From Carallia brachiata (lineage: Eukaryota > Streptophyta > Magnoliopsida > Malpighiales > Rhizophoraceae), in the NCBI GenBank assembly GCA_021464245.1, contig JADCRB010000036.1, positions 4,203,145 to 4,267,144 on the forward strand: a stretch of 64,000 nucleotides of DNA, in the 5' to 3' direction. How positions within the stretch are numbered: the stretch's first letter is position 1; every line of letters begins with the position of its first letter. A program made the translations under genes and the position numbers. The notes below the pieces were generated by a model. That model did no database searches and was not told where the DNA came from. It saw nothing but the letters and a program-made list of their open reading frames with translations. Below, in pieces: positions 24,441 through 36,569 of this stretch.

Positions 24441-25831
24441 AGTTGAGCAATCAAACGGTCTTTTAGCATTAAAAATCATAATAAAGTCTTAGAACTTCTA
24501 GCATTACTCATTGTTATTTTCTATGCTATATTAGGATCGACAAAGGCTCTGTGGCCTCGGTTAAATGGCACTTTTATTAATATCAATGTCATCCAGTTAA
24601 ATTTCTTAATAATTAGAGTTTAAATTTTTAATTTAAAAATCTTAAATTTAAATTATAAAAAAAAGTTAAATTTATTAAAAAAATTATTTTATTATATAAT
24701 TTATGCCTAAGAAACTTTTTAATAAAAAAAAAAATCACTATACACAACTTGTGAAAAAAAAAAAAAAAAAGGTACTATATAACCTGCGGTGTAAGAGTTC
24801 CCACATGACTATGGGCGGAAATATTTTCTTGCAATGTATGCCTTCCTCTTTGTTTTTTTTTTTTTATGAGAATATAAGTATTTTAATATTAATAATAAAG
24901 GTCTGCTAACATTAAAAAAAAAATTCAAAATATTACTAGCTCAGTCTAATAAATAATAATTTTTTTTTAACTATCTAATAATCCAATCAACAATCAACGA
25001 CTCTATTTAACACATCTAAAGATATATGATATACAATTAAGATCAATAAGGTTCATGAGCTTCCGGATCATAAAGCTTCCGGTGGGTCCCATCAGCATCG
25101 TTGGGGGAAAAAAAGAGAGCGAATCAGATGCAAACCTCTTTATTCTGTGTCAGGATAGCTCAACTCAGCTGCTTTTTTGTTCTAAAGTGATTTGACGTTT
25201 GGCTAGTCATGTTGATGGCATGTGGCAGTCCAATCCAATGTGTTCCACTTGTTATTTGTCATGTCATCCCTCAAATTTTACATTCAATATCTCTGGGTGC
25301 AATTGATATGAATTTAAACCTTCAAGCATCCATAAACCATAATGTTCGCTTTTCATTCATGCTCGCTCCCCGGCAAAAAAGAAAGCATTTTGCTATTTGC
25401 TTTTTCAGTAAATTTTTTCTTCCCTCACCTCGAACATGATCTTAACATTCCTTGCCATTTGCTATTACGCAACTAGGTGGTCAATGAACAAAAGAAGCTG
25501 CCCGTTTTAAGCAATTTGGTAGGAACAATGGAACATATCATATGTTTTTAATTCGTAGCTACCCTAGTGAGTTAGAGGCATTGCTTTAGAAGGGGAAAAC
25601 AATAACAATTTACCCCAAAAATGTTCACCAAAATCCGCACGAATTCTTGGAATTTTTATCGTGTTCAATCAACCCCTCTGCGAGCACACGAGTTTGAATG
25701 TTGCTTGTTAATGTTCATGAAGTCACCAAAACATCCACCCACCGGTGCGGTTTAAACGGGGCCAAGAAAGATATTCCATTTTTGCATTGACCAATTATTT
25801 TCACCACAGGGCGAGAAGCCATTGGATATCA

Positions 25832-28015
25832 TTACAAAATAAATCGCTTGCCGTAAATGTCGAACGGTACAGATGCTGAAAGTTGAGTCTTCTGCACACA
25901 TGCATGGTAAACAATTTAGATAACATTACAACATCAATAAGAATTAATTAATGAGAAAATGGTGTCAAAAAATAGCTAAAAATAAAGGTAAAATGGAAAA
26001 ATAAAGTGAGCTTAAAACAAATTATAAGTTGATAAAGAAAACTGATCACCTGCAATAACATTGCCTTGAGAGCTTTCCTTAAGACCCTTTTTGGGAGGCA
26101 CCCCTCTTGATTAGCTTCCTCAATGGTCTCGTATATCAAGTCAAGCAGGTCACCGTAGGTTACTTCGGGACGTTTTTTGACAATTTCCACTAAAACATAG
26201 GTCATAGCGCCATTCATCTCATTTCCAGTGAAAATCTGTACATCCATTTATGTTGATACAGAAGGGTGAGGTTTGGGGATGGTCAATTGCTATTGAAAAT
26301 ATAGGTATATATGCTAATTGTCTACAAAGCAATGTAGTACACATTAATACTATTTTGGTGCAATAATGGAATGTACGTAATGATTGGACATGTTTTTAAA
26401 AGGCTTGAATTTGAAATTAAAAAAAAAAAAAAAAAACTGATTGCATGCTGTTATTTTGCTTTACTTCTTATCAAACGTGTGTAGTATCCCATAAACGAAA
26501 CTTCCAAGGTAAATCACTCTTACAAAAGTATCTTTAGCCTCTTGCTCATCTAAACAAGCAGTGATTGAAATTGCCAATCCATCAATTGTATGTTCTGCAG
26601 AAACAGATGATTGCCACTCCCTCCTGTTTCATGTCCATTGTCTCAATCAGTCACTGGCATCTTCCACAAAATTTTAAGAAACCGTAATATTCTCCTAATT
26701 TCAAACAGCATCACATGCTTATGTTCTTCTGTTCCATGACTTTTGCAAATAGGTGTGTAAAATTATTTTGCATATTATGTCCTCACAGAAAGGTCTTTCA
26801 TGAAGTCTGGGTCTGGGTATAAGAATAAGGCTACTCAACTATCATTGGGACGTCACGAGTTCAAGTCATCCTCTCTTACTCTACACGGGACTATTGTGTA
26901 GTAGGACAACTTTTTGGAATTCGCTGGCATGATGATTGATCACACCATCCGAAAAGCTAACCCATGATATTTACAAAAACAGAAATCTTACATCGCCACA
27001 CGTTTGTGTGGTTAAACAGTAACACTTGTTATATTTTGTATAATTAGGATGTTAAATGTGTAACAAAAAAAATAAGAATATTTTTTATGTACATTTTTTA
27101 ATTATTGTTGCATAAAATGTACCGCTAATTGCAATATAAATACTATTTGATCATAAGTACGTGTGGTCATGTAACAGTATTCTATAAAAAAAAAAATTGT
27201 TGAACAGTAGAATAAATTCACAAAAGGGAATACTCAGAGAAGCCTATTGTACATACCGTTCTCTGTTGTAAACATAAGAAAGATCAAGGATGGTTCCACT
27301 ATAACAAGCATCAACAATGGCATGAAGCGTGACTCCCTCAGGGAGCGGCTCAACGATGGTGGAGTAAATTTCATCGTGCCTGATAATGCCTGCTTTCATA
27401 AAATCAACGGGGCAAATTGTCACGTCTTCGTTCCCATCAAACTTTGTTAGCCATAGGACATGTCCCGAGAAGTAGAACACCAAGTGATCACCGGCTTGAC
27501 AGCCCTCCACTAGCCATTTCGTGTACTTCTCAATGTTCTTCTTTGTTGGCAAAAATTCCGGATCCGGCTTCTTTTCTGCAGACAATTTGGCAACTTGTAA
27601 TGCTATTATTTTTAGGATTCCATATCTAGTTATCTACACTATGTTCTTTGTTCAAATAAAGAAAAAATTACGTGAGAAGACAGGTAAAAGAGAAGAATGA
27701 AGAACACAAAACAATACTTGGACCAAGGACCCAGAAGGATTACATCTTTAGTACCTATGAGGATCTTAATATCTTTGCGCTGGAAGCCAAAGTGCTCAGT
27801 CAACAAATTCTTCATATTCCTCACATCATTGATGGTACATGCTTGGAGTTCTTATAAGTCGCTGTTATAAGCAGCGCGCGCCTCCTTGGCCTTAGGCCGG
27901 AGGACGACCCACCGGCGCGGAAATCAGGCTCATGATTACCGGTGCTTCGGCGTGATATCTCACCGAGAAACTTTCCCACTAGGAAAATCTTGCCCATGTT
28001 GTCATTATTTTTCAT
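25832..28015 (-). pseudogene. metacaspase, broken tandem copy (10-bp deletion in exon 1)
   Basis: Five exons match the intact neighbour: 27755-28015, 27257-27575, 26524-26623, 26050-26235 and 25832-25891. Splice sites are all conserved. Exon 1 is 10 bp shorter, deleted at 27837/27838. This shifts the frame after the TYKNSK region and gives a TGA at 27821-27823, about 64 codons in. Exons 2-5 remain open and in phase with one another. Exon 2 also lost four codons in frame after GNE. The His motif reads SGHV instead of SGHG and the Cys motif reads DACYSG instead of DACHSG, so dyad residues are kept but neighbours are altered. The C-terminus is intact (IYGKRFIL). Decay looks recent. Translation restarting downstream of the stop would lack the first core strand (RALLIT). 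Confidence 0.88.
26811..26975 (+). mobile_element. paralogous copy of the intron 2 SINE-like block
   Basis: This is homologous to 20785-20945 in the other metacaspase, in the same intron and the same orientation. The B-box-like segment reads CACGAGTTCAAGTCA. It shares the 3' words ATGATGATTGATC and AAAAGCTAA with its partner. As with the partner, the class is uncertain. Confidence 0.35.
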
Positions 28016-30288
28016 TGCTTATGGTAAGTTCAGGACTGAATGCTAATAAAAGGAGAACATCTGATGAAGCATATACTTGGCTGGACAAGCTTGATGGAGC
28101 GTTTAATCGGAAGAAATTTAAGGGGCCAAAAGGTGTTGCCTATTAGCAATAGAATTAATCGGGCTATTAGTGTAACATTTATCCTCTTTCAGAAGAGGCT
28201 CAATGTTTTAGGATGAGATTATTGAGACATTACTCTAGTATTTTTTTAATCAAAAAAAAGTATGCCATTTGTGCCATGTAAATACTGTGTTTCCTTTTCC
28301 ATTAATACTAGTTGTCCTGTGGAAGCCACATCAATGGTGGTAGTTAAGTACTTGTCTGTGGTTGTTTACGCAATTGTTCCTGTAGATCACTGTTAAAGTC
28401 TAAATTATTTAACCTTAATGATTTGTAACAACCTGTCAAATAGTTTGAAGACAAAGATTTCAAATATTTTAAGCAATATTGTTGCCATATAGCTTAGATT
28501 GTGTTTATATTTAACAAGTAACTAGGTCTACTATTAGGAATCAAACTTTTTAGTTATTATTCATGCTGTATTTTCGATAGACATCACATATGATTCCTAA
28601 CAATCTATTGTAGCGTAGATTGATGCTTTAAATTACTTAATTAAAGTTACTTGGGATGGTGCTTTTCTTAACACCTCTGAATCGAATCCTCTATTGCACA
28701 CCGAATATCAAATTATAGTCACCCTTGTGGTGTAATTGTATATGGTTTCTCTTCTAGATATATTAAAAAGCTTATTATGTTGTGAGATATATAATAAAAT
28801 TAACTTTCATTTATCAAAGCATGTATGTTGAGTAATTATAAAGCGAAGGTTAATTTATATGAAACTTTTTAAAATGATATTATTACACATTGTAAAATTA
28901 AATACAAGTCGTATTTAGTGGCCGAGTCTATATGCAAAACAAAAAGAATTAGATCACATTACCTTTATTCGATAGTAAATATATTCTTCCCGACATGATT
29001 TTCCGACTAAGATAGCGAAAAAAAAAAAAAATTATCCATATTAGCTTCTTAATTATTTGTACAACGTAACTGAGCAATCAAACGGGAAACAATATCATTA
29101 CTCTTTCGTATAAAAATCATAGTAAAGTCCTATAACTTCTAGCATTACTCATTATTGTTTTCTACACTATATAATGGTTGACAAGGCTCTATGCTTGGGC
29201 TAAATGACACTCTTAGAAAGTACTATATAACAACCTGTGCTAAGGAAAATTACAGATAAAAAAAAAGAAAAGTGCTCTATAACTTGGGGTGTAAGAGATC
29301 CCCCAAGACTACCGTCGGAAATATTTTCTTGCAATGTATGCACTATGCGTTTCCATCAGCATACTTGGGAACAAAAGAGGCGAATTAGATGCAAACCTCT
29401 TTATTCCGTCCAGATAGCTCAACTCAACTGCTTTTCTGATACAAAGTGATTTGGCATTTCCCCATCCATGGTAATGTGGCAGTCCAATCCAATGTTCCAC
29501 TTCTTGTTTGCCATGCCTCACATTTTACATGCAATATCTCTGGGTGCAATTGCTCTGAATTTATGCTCCCTCCCTCGCGAAAAAGAAAGCATTTTGCTTT
29601 CTTTTTTTTTTTTCAGTAAATTTTTTCTCCCTCATCTCGAACATGATTTTGACATTCCCAGCCAGTTGCTACAATGCAATTAGGTGGTTGATAAAAGAAA
29701 GAAACTGTCCGTTTTAAGCAATTTGGTAGGAACAATGGAACATATCACGTGTTCTTACTTCTTACCTACCCTTGTGCATAAGAGGCAACAAATTCCACAC
29801 GAATTCTCAGAATTGTTATCGTGTTCAATCAACCCCTCTGCTAGCAAGAGAGTTTAAATGTTGCTTGTTAATGTTCATGAAGTCACCAAAACACCCACCC
29901 ACACCCGGGCCAAGAAACATAATCCATTGATCAATTCTTTTTACCACAGTGCCAGAGTCTGTGCATTGCAACGCCCTTGTTGAAAAGAGGCGATGTCACT
30001 CCACTGCCCTTCCTTCTTTTCCACCCTCTTATCTTCCTTTTCCATCCTAACAACCGAAAAGCTTTATGATCGTCTACCTCAAGAGATTGCTGCAAAACAT
30101 ACAATGTTACTGTAAGAACTAGTTTCAGTAGTTATGTCCACGGCAACAGGTAAGCTATAATGGATTATCCAGATGGCCAAATTTCAGAAATACAGTTGGT
30201 AGAGTAGACAACAACATAATGCGGACCTCACAACTTCAAAATCGACAGAAAGCAGTATCTTTTGTGAGATATAGCCTTGCCTTCAGAG
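28016..30288. other. intergenic: flank of the broken metacaspase, then 3' side of the next gene
   Basis: 28016-29955 is the duplicated upstream flank described above and holds no gene. 29956-30288 is unduplicated and includes the likely 3' UTR of the minus-strand gene ending at 30289. No clear poly(A) signal was assigned. Confidence 0.45.
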
Positions 30289-32745
30289 TTAATACAGGTC
30301 CAACGATTCAAGCACCCTGCGAGCTTGGATTTGTAGAGCAATAAGTCTCTGCTCTGGATCCAGTGTTGACCCAAATTGGCTAGCTGCCCATATCAAGGAG
30401 GCTGATTTCTCACCAAGAAGCCGCCTTATGTCTTCATGTATAGTTGCCATTGGAGATCTTTCCTTCCCATTAACATGGCCAAGGAGTAGCAACAGGAATT
30501 CCCCACATTTCAACCTAATCATCAGCGAAACTATCAACTTTAGTGCATTAAATTTTGAACGGCAAGGCATGAACCTGCCATGTCCAAAATTGGTTATCAC
30601 CATAGAACTACTTATGACTCATCTGCAGGCTCAGACAAACAATGCAAACAAGATCGTAGCCAGAGGAGTTAATAACAGAAAGTTTAAGAAGTACCTAAGA
30701 TTTTCTTCTGCTTGCTTGTCCCTAATGAGCATTGTTACTTCCTCAATTCCATTGTACTCCTCAAAATCCTGAGAAATATTAGTCAGAACTCACAGTGATG
30801 TTGCTTAAACAAAGTAAATTATGTAATCAAACAATAGTTACGATATCATTTTCATTGCCACAAGATTTAAGACAAACTCCTTATCTTATGAAAAATAAAA
30901 ATGCCTTAAGTTCAAACCATTAAGTAATTACAACATAAGATCAACAGCACTCAAGTTGTCACGTATTTGTTTCACATGAAGACATATTTTGTGGAATGCT
31001 TAGAAGATACTAAGCCATTGTTTAAAAGTTGTGCAATCTATGTGGGAGTCTTAATTAGGCATGCTTAAAAATTTAGATATGATGCCTGGAAATGTCCTTT
31101 AAACTCTCTAACCAAAAAAGAAGCTGCAAGTTCAAGACGCAACTAAGTCCCGGCTTCATTACTCCAAACCCTGTAAATTTTTTGTTTTTAGATCTAGCAA
31201 GCAACCAGCATTAAATACCCTTGAAATAAAAAGGCAGCAGCGATACAGTTCAAAGAATCACTATGACACTTGGGTCTGAAATTGTCCCGTTTTCAAGCTG
31301 CCGTTCCAGCCCAAACTAAAACATGTAGTCCTATGACTATACCTTTAAATAAATCCATATTTGAAGTTTCAAGGTCCTTGCTCTCCCTAGAAAAGATGGA
31401 AATAGTCGCACAAGCTGATAAAGTACACAGTTTTTCACAAGATGTGCACGGCCAAAAGGATATGGTTAGGATCAATGCTCTTTCAGATGCACCATTTTAT
31501 TTTCTTTGAGAAGCTGATCTGATTTTTGATTTATAGCAGGATTAACTTTATAAGCAGTAAAATTCATTGTTCAGGAGATAGAACGGTCAAATTGATATCG
31601 ATGACCACGCAAATGAAAATCCAGCCCAATCCTTCAACCATGATCATAGCCATTCTTAACATCTAGCACAAGCATGTGCAAAAATAAAGGAAAATTACTT
31701 TAACATTAGTTCAAACATGAAACAAATTGACTAGTAGATATTTTCCGAAAAAGAAAATCAATCGGAAGAAAAATTGTACCATTTGATTGGCTGAGGAATC
31801 CACCATTACTGAAATTAGTGCATCCAAACAGGCACCCTGCTCCAACACACCTCTAGTTGATAATATATTCATCAAAACCTGCATAGATAAATTTTCGAGT
31901 TTTTACATCAACAAGAAAGCTTTGGTAATTGAAAATGGCTGAAAATATAGGACGTCACTTAAAAATTGTTAAGACGAAGCATTTTATTATGAACCTGAAT
32001 AGCATTGTGCTGGTGAGCCAACACCGTGCTCTCCCTGTGGAGCAAGCAGCAACCCTCCAGAACCCGGAGCGCCAGGGCTACCTCCGCGTCCGTTGAGGGG
32101 CTAGTAATCTCCACAGGCTCCACACCAAATATATGATCCAAGCTTTCAACTTTATCATCCTCCGTTGATTCTTTAAGTGAATGTTGAAACAAAACCGGAA
32201 CCACTGCAAATATCAAGCAAAACCCCATCTTGAATATTCAAAAACCCTCGATTCTGTTTTCTAATTTTCAAAAAAATTAAAGCATAGCAGGCAAATATGG
32301 AAAATTTCCCATCTTTTTGCAATTGGGTTTTGGCTAATTTTGATTAAAAAATTTTAAAAAAAAGAAATAAAAAAAGATTTGAGGTTAGAAGGGAGAGAGA
32401 GAGAGAGAGAGAGAGACCTTGGAGATGAGGGATGGACTGAGTTTGGCAGAAGAGGTTGATGGTGGAGTCCGATTGGGCGACGGATCGGAGGAAAGTGAGG
32501 AGGGAGCGGAGGGCACGGAGGCGGAGGAAGGAGAATTCAGCGCGGGCGTCACGGAGGTTGGTGCGGAGGGCAAGGGTGACTTCTCTATACAAACGCTGCT
32601 TGGTTAGGGAATTCACCAGCTCGTCCACTGCCGTGGCCGACGACGACCCATCTTCCAACTCCGCTGTCTCTGCCTCTGCCTCCCCATTATTCCTTGGGCT
32701 TTTCTCCTCCGAACATGAGCTCCAAAATGCCTTCTTCAGATGCAT
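30289..32745 (-). CDS. helical-repeat protein, possibly CDC14/SIN-component-like
   Basis: Five exons on the minus strand: 32418-32745, 31995-32203, 31780-31878, 30695-30768 and 30289-30514. All are GT-AG and phase-consistent, giving 311 aa with no break. The N-terminal 40 residues are acidic and Ser-rich (EAEAETAELEDGSSS). The rest is predicted helical with ARM-like segments: VDELVNSLTKQRLYREVTLAL, ALALRVLEGCCLLHRESTVLA, VLMNILSTRGVLEQGACLDAL, FEEYNGIEEVTMLIRDKQ, and a C-terminus ending RRVLESLDLY. The pattern of a one-copy helical scaffold with ACLDALISVMVDSS reminds me of plant proteins annotated as cell division control 14, SIN component. That name is from memory and is not proven by a motif. 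The ATG at 32745 is the first in frame. A GA-repeat directly abuts the exon 1 donor at 32396-32416. Confidence 0.8.
32396..32416. repeat. (GA)n microsatellite at the exon 1 donor
   Basis: A run of about ten GA units lies at the first intron bases of the 30289-32745 gene, reading (TC)n on the coding strand directly after the GT donor. Length variation here would sit next to the splice site. Confidence 0.85.
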
Positions 32746-33767
32746 CTATCGACCCTTTATTCTCTCTCCTCCCGACTACAAGAAAGCTTTGGTATTCGTC
32801 CAAGAATTGAGACTGTTTTCCGCAAAATGATTTCGGGATTCATTGGTCAGTTTTAGTTTTCCGTTAGAAAAAAAGCTTTAAAGCAAACAATAATGATCTG
32901 ATTGATCTCCATCATTCAACATAATATTGAATTTAAGAAAATAAATAAATAAATTATTAAATAATAGACGGTAGCCTACATACTAAAAGTTTGCTAACAT
33001 ATTTACGTGACTTTTTTTTTTTTTTTGACCAAGTTTTACGTAACTTTTTGAGTTGTTTGATTATGGGATCTTCTATAAAGATTATTTTGCGGTTTTCTTT
33101 GATAAGAGAAAGAAGAATTCCATCGAGTAATTGAATAATGGAAAATATTTTTTTAATTAAACACAAGCGTGATTCAAGTTGCTATTTTGATTTTTGACTT
33201 ACAACAAATTAGATCAAATAAAGTATGTAGTGCTAGTGCTACAAATTCGTTAATATTGTGAAAAGCTCATGTTAGATCTAATAATATTTTAGTAATAGAT
33301 TTTTTTTATAAAAAATGTCGAATGATGACGTCAATTATTAAAATCAAAATTCTGACTTTTACAAAGAATTTAATAACCGTTATACTTACGATGTGATTTC
33401 TTTTGATAAAAAAAAGATCAAATAAAGTTTAAAGAAAAATAAATTTTGACTTTACAGAAGTGATTTTTTTTGTTTAAAAATAAGAATTTCAGAAGTGATT
33501 TTAAAATAACTATAAAGAGTGATGAATCGTTAATAATTAAATTAATAAGAAAAAAATTATTTTGTATTATTTAAATATGATACTTTATTTCAAAATATTT
33601 GGATTTGCTGAGATTTTGTCACCTTTAATCTTTGATTGTTTCTCAGTTTAGTAAGTTGCGCTTGGCCACGCTAGATAAAGATCAATTTTTTATTATATAC
33701 ATAAACAAATATTTTTTTTTCAACAGAGAATCACTCGCCACTCTCAACTATTGGCCTCAACAGAGCT
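32746..33767. other. intergenic, divergent promoter space
   Basis: This is the gap between the minus-strand gene starting at 32745 and UGT copy A starting at 33861. 32746-32830 is pyrimidine-rich and likely promoter or leader of the minus-strand gene. The rest is A/T-rich with no coding signal. Confidence 0.4.
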
Positions 33768-33775
33768 TATATATA
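33768..33775 (+). promoter_or_regulatory. TATA box candidate of UGT copy A
   Basis: TATATATA lies 93 bp before the ATG at 33861, with a CT-rich leader between them. The promoter looks intact even though the gene is not. Confidence 0.5.
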
Positions 33776-33860
33776 GATATCATTTTTAATTAATACAATC
33801 CCTCACCACTCGGAAATATTTTCTTTTTCTGTCTTTGCTTCACATCTGAAACAGAACCTG

Positions 33861-35986
33861 ATGGAATTTGTGAAACCCCACGTTGTTTGCGTACAGCTTC
33901 CATTCCAAGGCCACATCAATCCTATGCTAAAACTTGCTAAATTCCTCCATTTCAATGGTTTCCACATCACCTTTGTGCACACAGAATTCAACTATGAACG
34001 CATACTAAGCTCTAGAGGTCCGGATGCCTTGAAGGGTTTAGAGGATTTCCGGTTTGAGACCATCTCCGACGGTTTGCCTATGACGAGCCAAAGAGGTATG
34101 GATAGCATACAAGATATGTGCATAACAATGCCGAAACAAGGCTTGCCCTTATTTCTAGATCTCGTAACCAAGCTTAATGCTTCCCCAAATATTCCTGCTG
34201 TTTCTTGCATAGTTTCTGATGGTTTCATGAGCTTCACTTTAGACGTTGCTCAGGAACTCGACATGCTAGAGATGATTTTCTACCCTTTTGGTGCTTGTGG
34301 CCTGTTGAGCTCTCTGCACTATGAAGAGTTAAAGGAAAGAGGTTACTGTGGTATTGTGTCTTGAATTGTAAAGTCTCATTAGGTAAATTTGGATGGCTAA
34401 CTCCTACAATATTGAAGACATTGATCATATGTTAAATGTTTATTTTTCAATGTTAGATTTGGTTTTATTTGGTTAGCTAACTAACTTTGAATTGGAAATT
34501 CAAAGTTTGCAAATTTGAACAAGATTTGGAGAATGACTTAATTGTTGACCTTTTGTACTTGAAGGTTTAGTATATATATGTGTTGGCATCTTCATTTGTG
34601 AGGGTGAGTGGGCAACCGAGAGGGATTGAGGGATTAAGAACAAGATTTGTTCTTTTGTTGTTTTAAGTCCTGCACTCTTGTGTTTTGTTATTTGGTGTAT
34701 GTGAGGTTTTACATTTGTTGTTGCAAAAGGAGTGAGTGTCAATTTGAATGTATCGAGCTTTTGGGTATTGTGAGCTTTTAGAGTGACACTGTAATATTTC
34801 TTATTTGCTTTATTAATGAATATTCCCTGCGTGTCTTCGCCCGTGGACGTAAGCAATAAACCGAACCACGTAATTCTGTGAGTTCATTTATTTTTTTTTT
34901 AAGCCTTCTCTATTTTGTTGCGTCTATTTCTCGCGCTTTCGCTGCCCATCTGCACAACAGTTACAATTCACTCCAGGGTACAAATTTTTCCTGTCAAGTA
35001 TCAACTCTGCAGTAACTAAGTATCTGTAACAAATTATAATTTGTGTCATAGAAAATTTCGAACTTAATGATATTTTTACGTGTTGCTTGGATACTGTAAT
35101 TGATTGGATACCGGCAATGCCAGGGGTCAGAATAAAGGATCTTCCGTCCAACGTCCTCAGCACGGCTCCCCAGGACATAATCATGTTTAATTCCATCTCG
35201 CAATCAGTGAACATTTGCATCAAGGCTAAAGGGGTTATCCTCAACACATTGGATGATCTGGAACAGGATGTTTTAGATGCTATCAAAACTAAATACCCCG
35301 TGTAGTACACCATTGGGCCGCTGTCAATGATAGGCAACCGCGTTTCACCAGCATACTTGGAATTCATTGGATCAAATTTATGGATGGAAGATGCCGAATG
35401 CTTAACCTGGTTAGATGGAAAGGAACTAAAATCAGTTGTGTACGTACACTTTGGGAGCCTGGCAACAATCACTCCAAAACAGTTAGTGGAATTTGCTTGG
35501 GCACTTGCAAATAGCAAGCACCTGTTTTTGTGGGTAATTAGGCCGGACCTGTTTAATGGGGAACAGAAGATTTTATCTAATGAGTTAATGGAAGAGATAA
35601 ACGACAGAGAATTAATCGTGGGGTGGTGTCCTCAGAAGAAAGTTCTTGACCATTCTTCAGTAGGGGGATTTTTGACACACTGTGGATGGAACTCCACAAT
35701 GGAGAGCATCAGCCAAGGAATGCCATTGATCTGTTGGCCATTGTTTGGCGAACAACATATGAATTGTTTTTATTCATGTGCCAGGTGGGGAATAGGAGTT
35801 GAGATTGATGGTGATGTCAAGAGGGAAAACGTCGAAAAAGTTATCAGGGATGTAAAGGAAGGAGAGCGAGGAAAAGAAATAAGGAGGAAGGCTTCAGACT
35901 GGAAGAAGAAAGCTGAAGTAGCCACAAACCTTGGTGGGTCTTCTTACACTAATTTTGACAGGCTGGTCAAGCAACTCAAAGCATGA
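33861..35986 (+). pseudogene. UGT85-like glucosyltransferase, copy A, split by a solo LTR
   Basis: This is a relic of a family-1 UDP-glycosyltransferase, which transfers glucose to small lipophilic acceptors in the cytosol (family knowledge). The GPDALKGLEDFRFETISDGLP block resembles UGT85 proteins. Exon 1 runs 33861-34346 and resumes at 34965-34977; it is interrupted after codon 162 (ERGY) by the LTR at 34347-34959. H18 in FQGHINPM is the catalytic His position. Exon 2 is recognisable from about 35087 (DTVIDWIPAMPG) to 35986. Its first ~15 codons and a proper acceptor are degraded. A TAG at 35303-35305 replaces the Leu codon found in copies B and C (KYPALYTIGP, KYPVLYTIGP). The 44-residue sugar-donor box (35624-35755, WCPQKK to FGEQ) is complete here, unlike in B and C. 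Three independent defects make a functional protein very unlikely. Confidence 0.9.
34347..34959 (+). mobile_element. solo LTR (613 bp) with 5-bp target duplication in UGT copy A
   Basis: The element begins TGTGGTATTG and ends GCACAACA, so it has the TG...CA termini of an LTR. It is flanked by GTTAC at 34342-34346 and GTTAC at 34960-34964. Removing it with one GTTAC restores the exon: GAGGTTAC joins AATTCACTCCAGG and then a GT donor, parallel to GAGGATACATTCCAAAGG in copy C. Inside are TATATATA (34571-34578) and AATAAA (34855-34860), placed as U3 promoter and poly(A) signal in plus orientation. No internal retroelement genes remain, so unequal LTR recombination is inferred. The 3' end resembles Copia-type LTRs to my eye. 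Confidence 0.92.
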
Positions 35987-36194
35987 TTCACTGACTTTGT
36001 CTTTGATTAATTGTCGTATTTGTATCCAAGTATGGTGTGGCATATCATCACACTAACTTTTAATAAGAAACTCAATAAGGTGCTCCCCACACAGTTTGAA
36101 CTGCCAAACACCCAATTACAGCAAAAGGTTGAATGCCCTCTACCTAAAATACGCTCTGGCCCGAGCTTAATTAGTAACTATTAGCTGCAGACCA

Positions 36195-36345
36195 AGTTCC
36201 CAAAAAAAGGCACCGAGGGCTGGCGTAGCCCGGGGGATCCCCACCACGCCAAGAGGAGTTGGAGCCCCTACGTGTTCCTCATGCCTTCCTCCCCAGTGCT
36301 CAACTATGGACTCCTAGCCACTAGACTGTGGACTAAAAACAAAAG
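36195..36345 (-). mobile_element. possible SINE-like fragment
   Basis: Read on the minus strand, the segment contains CAGTCTAGTGGCTAGGAGTC (A-box-like), a GC-rich middle, and a T-rich end near 36203. It is sharply more GC-rich than its neighbours. No B box is certain and no target duplication was found. Confidence 0.3.
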
Positions 36346-36569
36346 GCATTTTATGAAGCCAAGATGAAAACTACCTTCAAGCTACAAAATAATGAAAGGG
36401 TCCAGTAACCAAGATCGAGAGAATCTCGGTACCTGAATCGGACCTTTAAAATAAAGGGCTACATTAAACCTCCCACCCTTCACCTCCCCACCTCATTGGT
36501 CGGCCCGAACACCGAACTCGGGCTAGCGACCTTTTCCCATAATAAAATAGGACTCCATTAAATGAGCAT

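Larger units (their letters stand above)
21800..25831. other. intergenic between the two metacaspase copies
   Basis: This stretch is the upstream flank of the intact metacaspase plus unit-1-specific insertions, followed by 25085-25808, which matches 29345-29955. No independent gene is supported. The frames around 23400-23700 lie inside the inserted element and are described there. Confidence 0.5.
19750..29955. repeat. two-unit tandem duplication carrying the metacaspase genes
   Basis: Unit 1 spans about 19750-25808 and unit 2 about 25809-29955, in direct orientation. Homology covers the gene, its introns, the upstream flank (21820-22750 against 28020-28760) and the far flank (25085-25808 against 29345-29955, for example ATCTCTGGGTGCAATTG in both). 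Unit 1 is longer by about 1.9 kb, mostly because of insertions at 22868-24116, 24193-24440 and about 24840-25080. Junction positions are approximate. Confidence 0.8.

Noticed and set aside
32456..32830. 124-codon plus-strand frame opposite exon 1 of the 30289-32745 gene
   Set aside because: Arg-rich antisense shadow. The minus strand joins five phase-matched exons.
34924..35517. 197-codon minus-strand open frame over UGT copy A
   Set aside because: Antisense to the UGT exon 2 and it crosses the LTR boundary. The plus strand carries all recognisable motifs.
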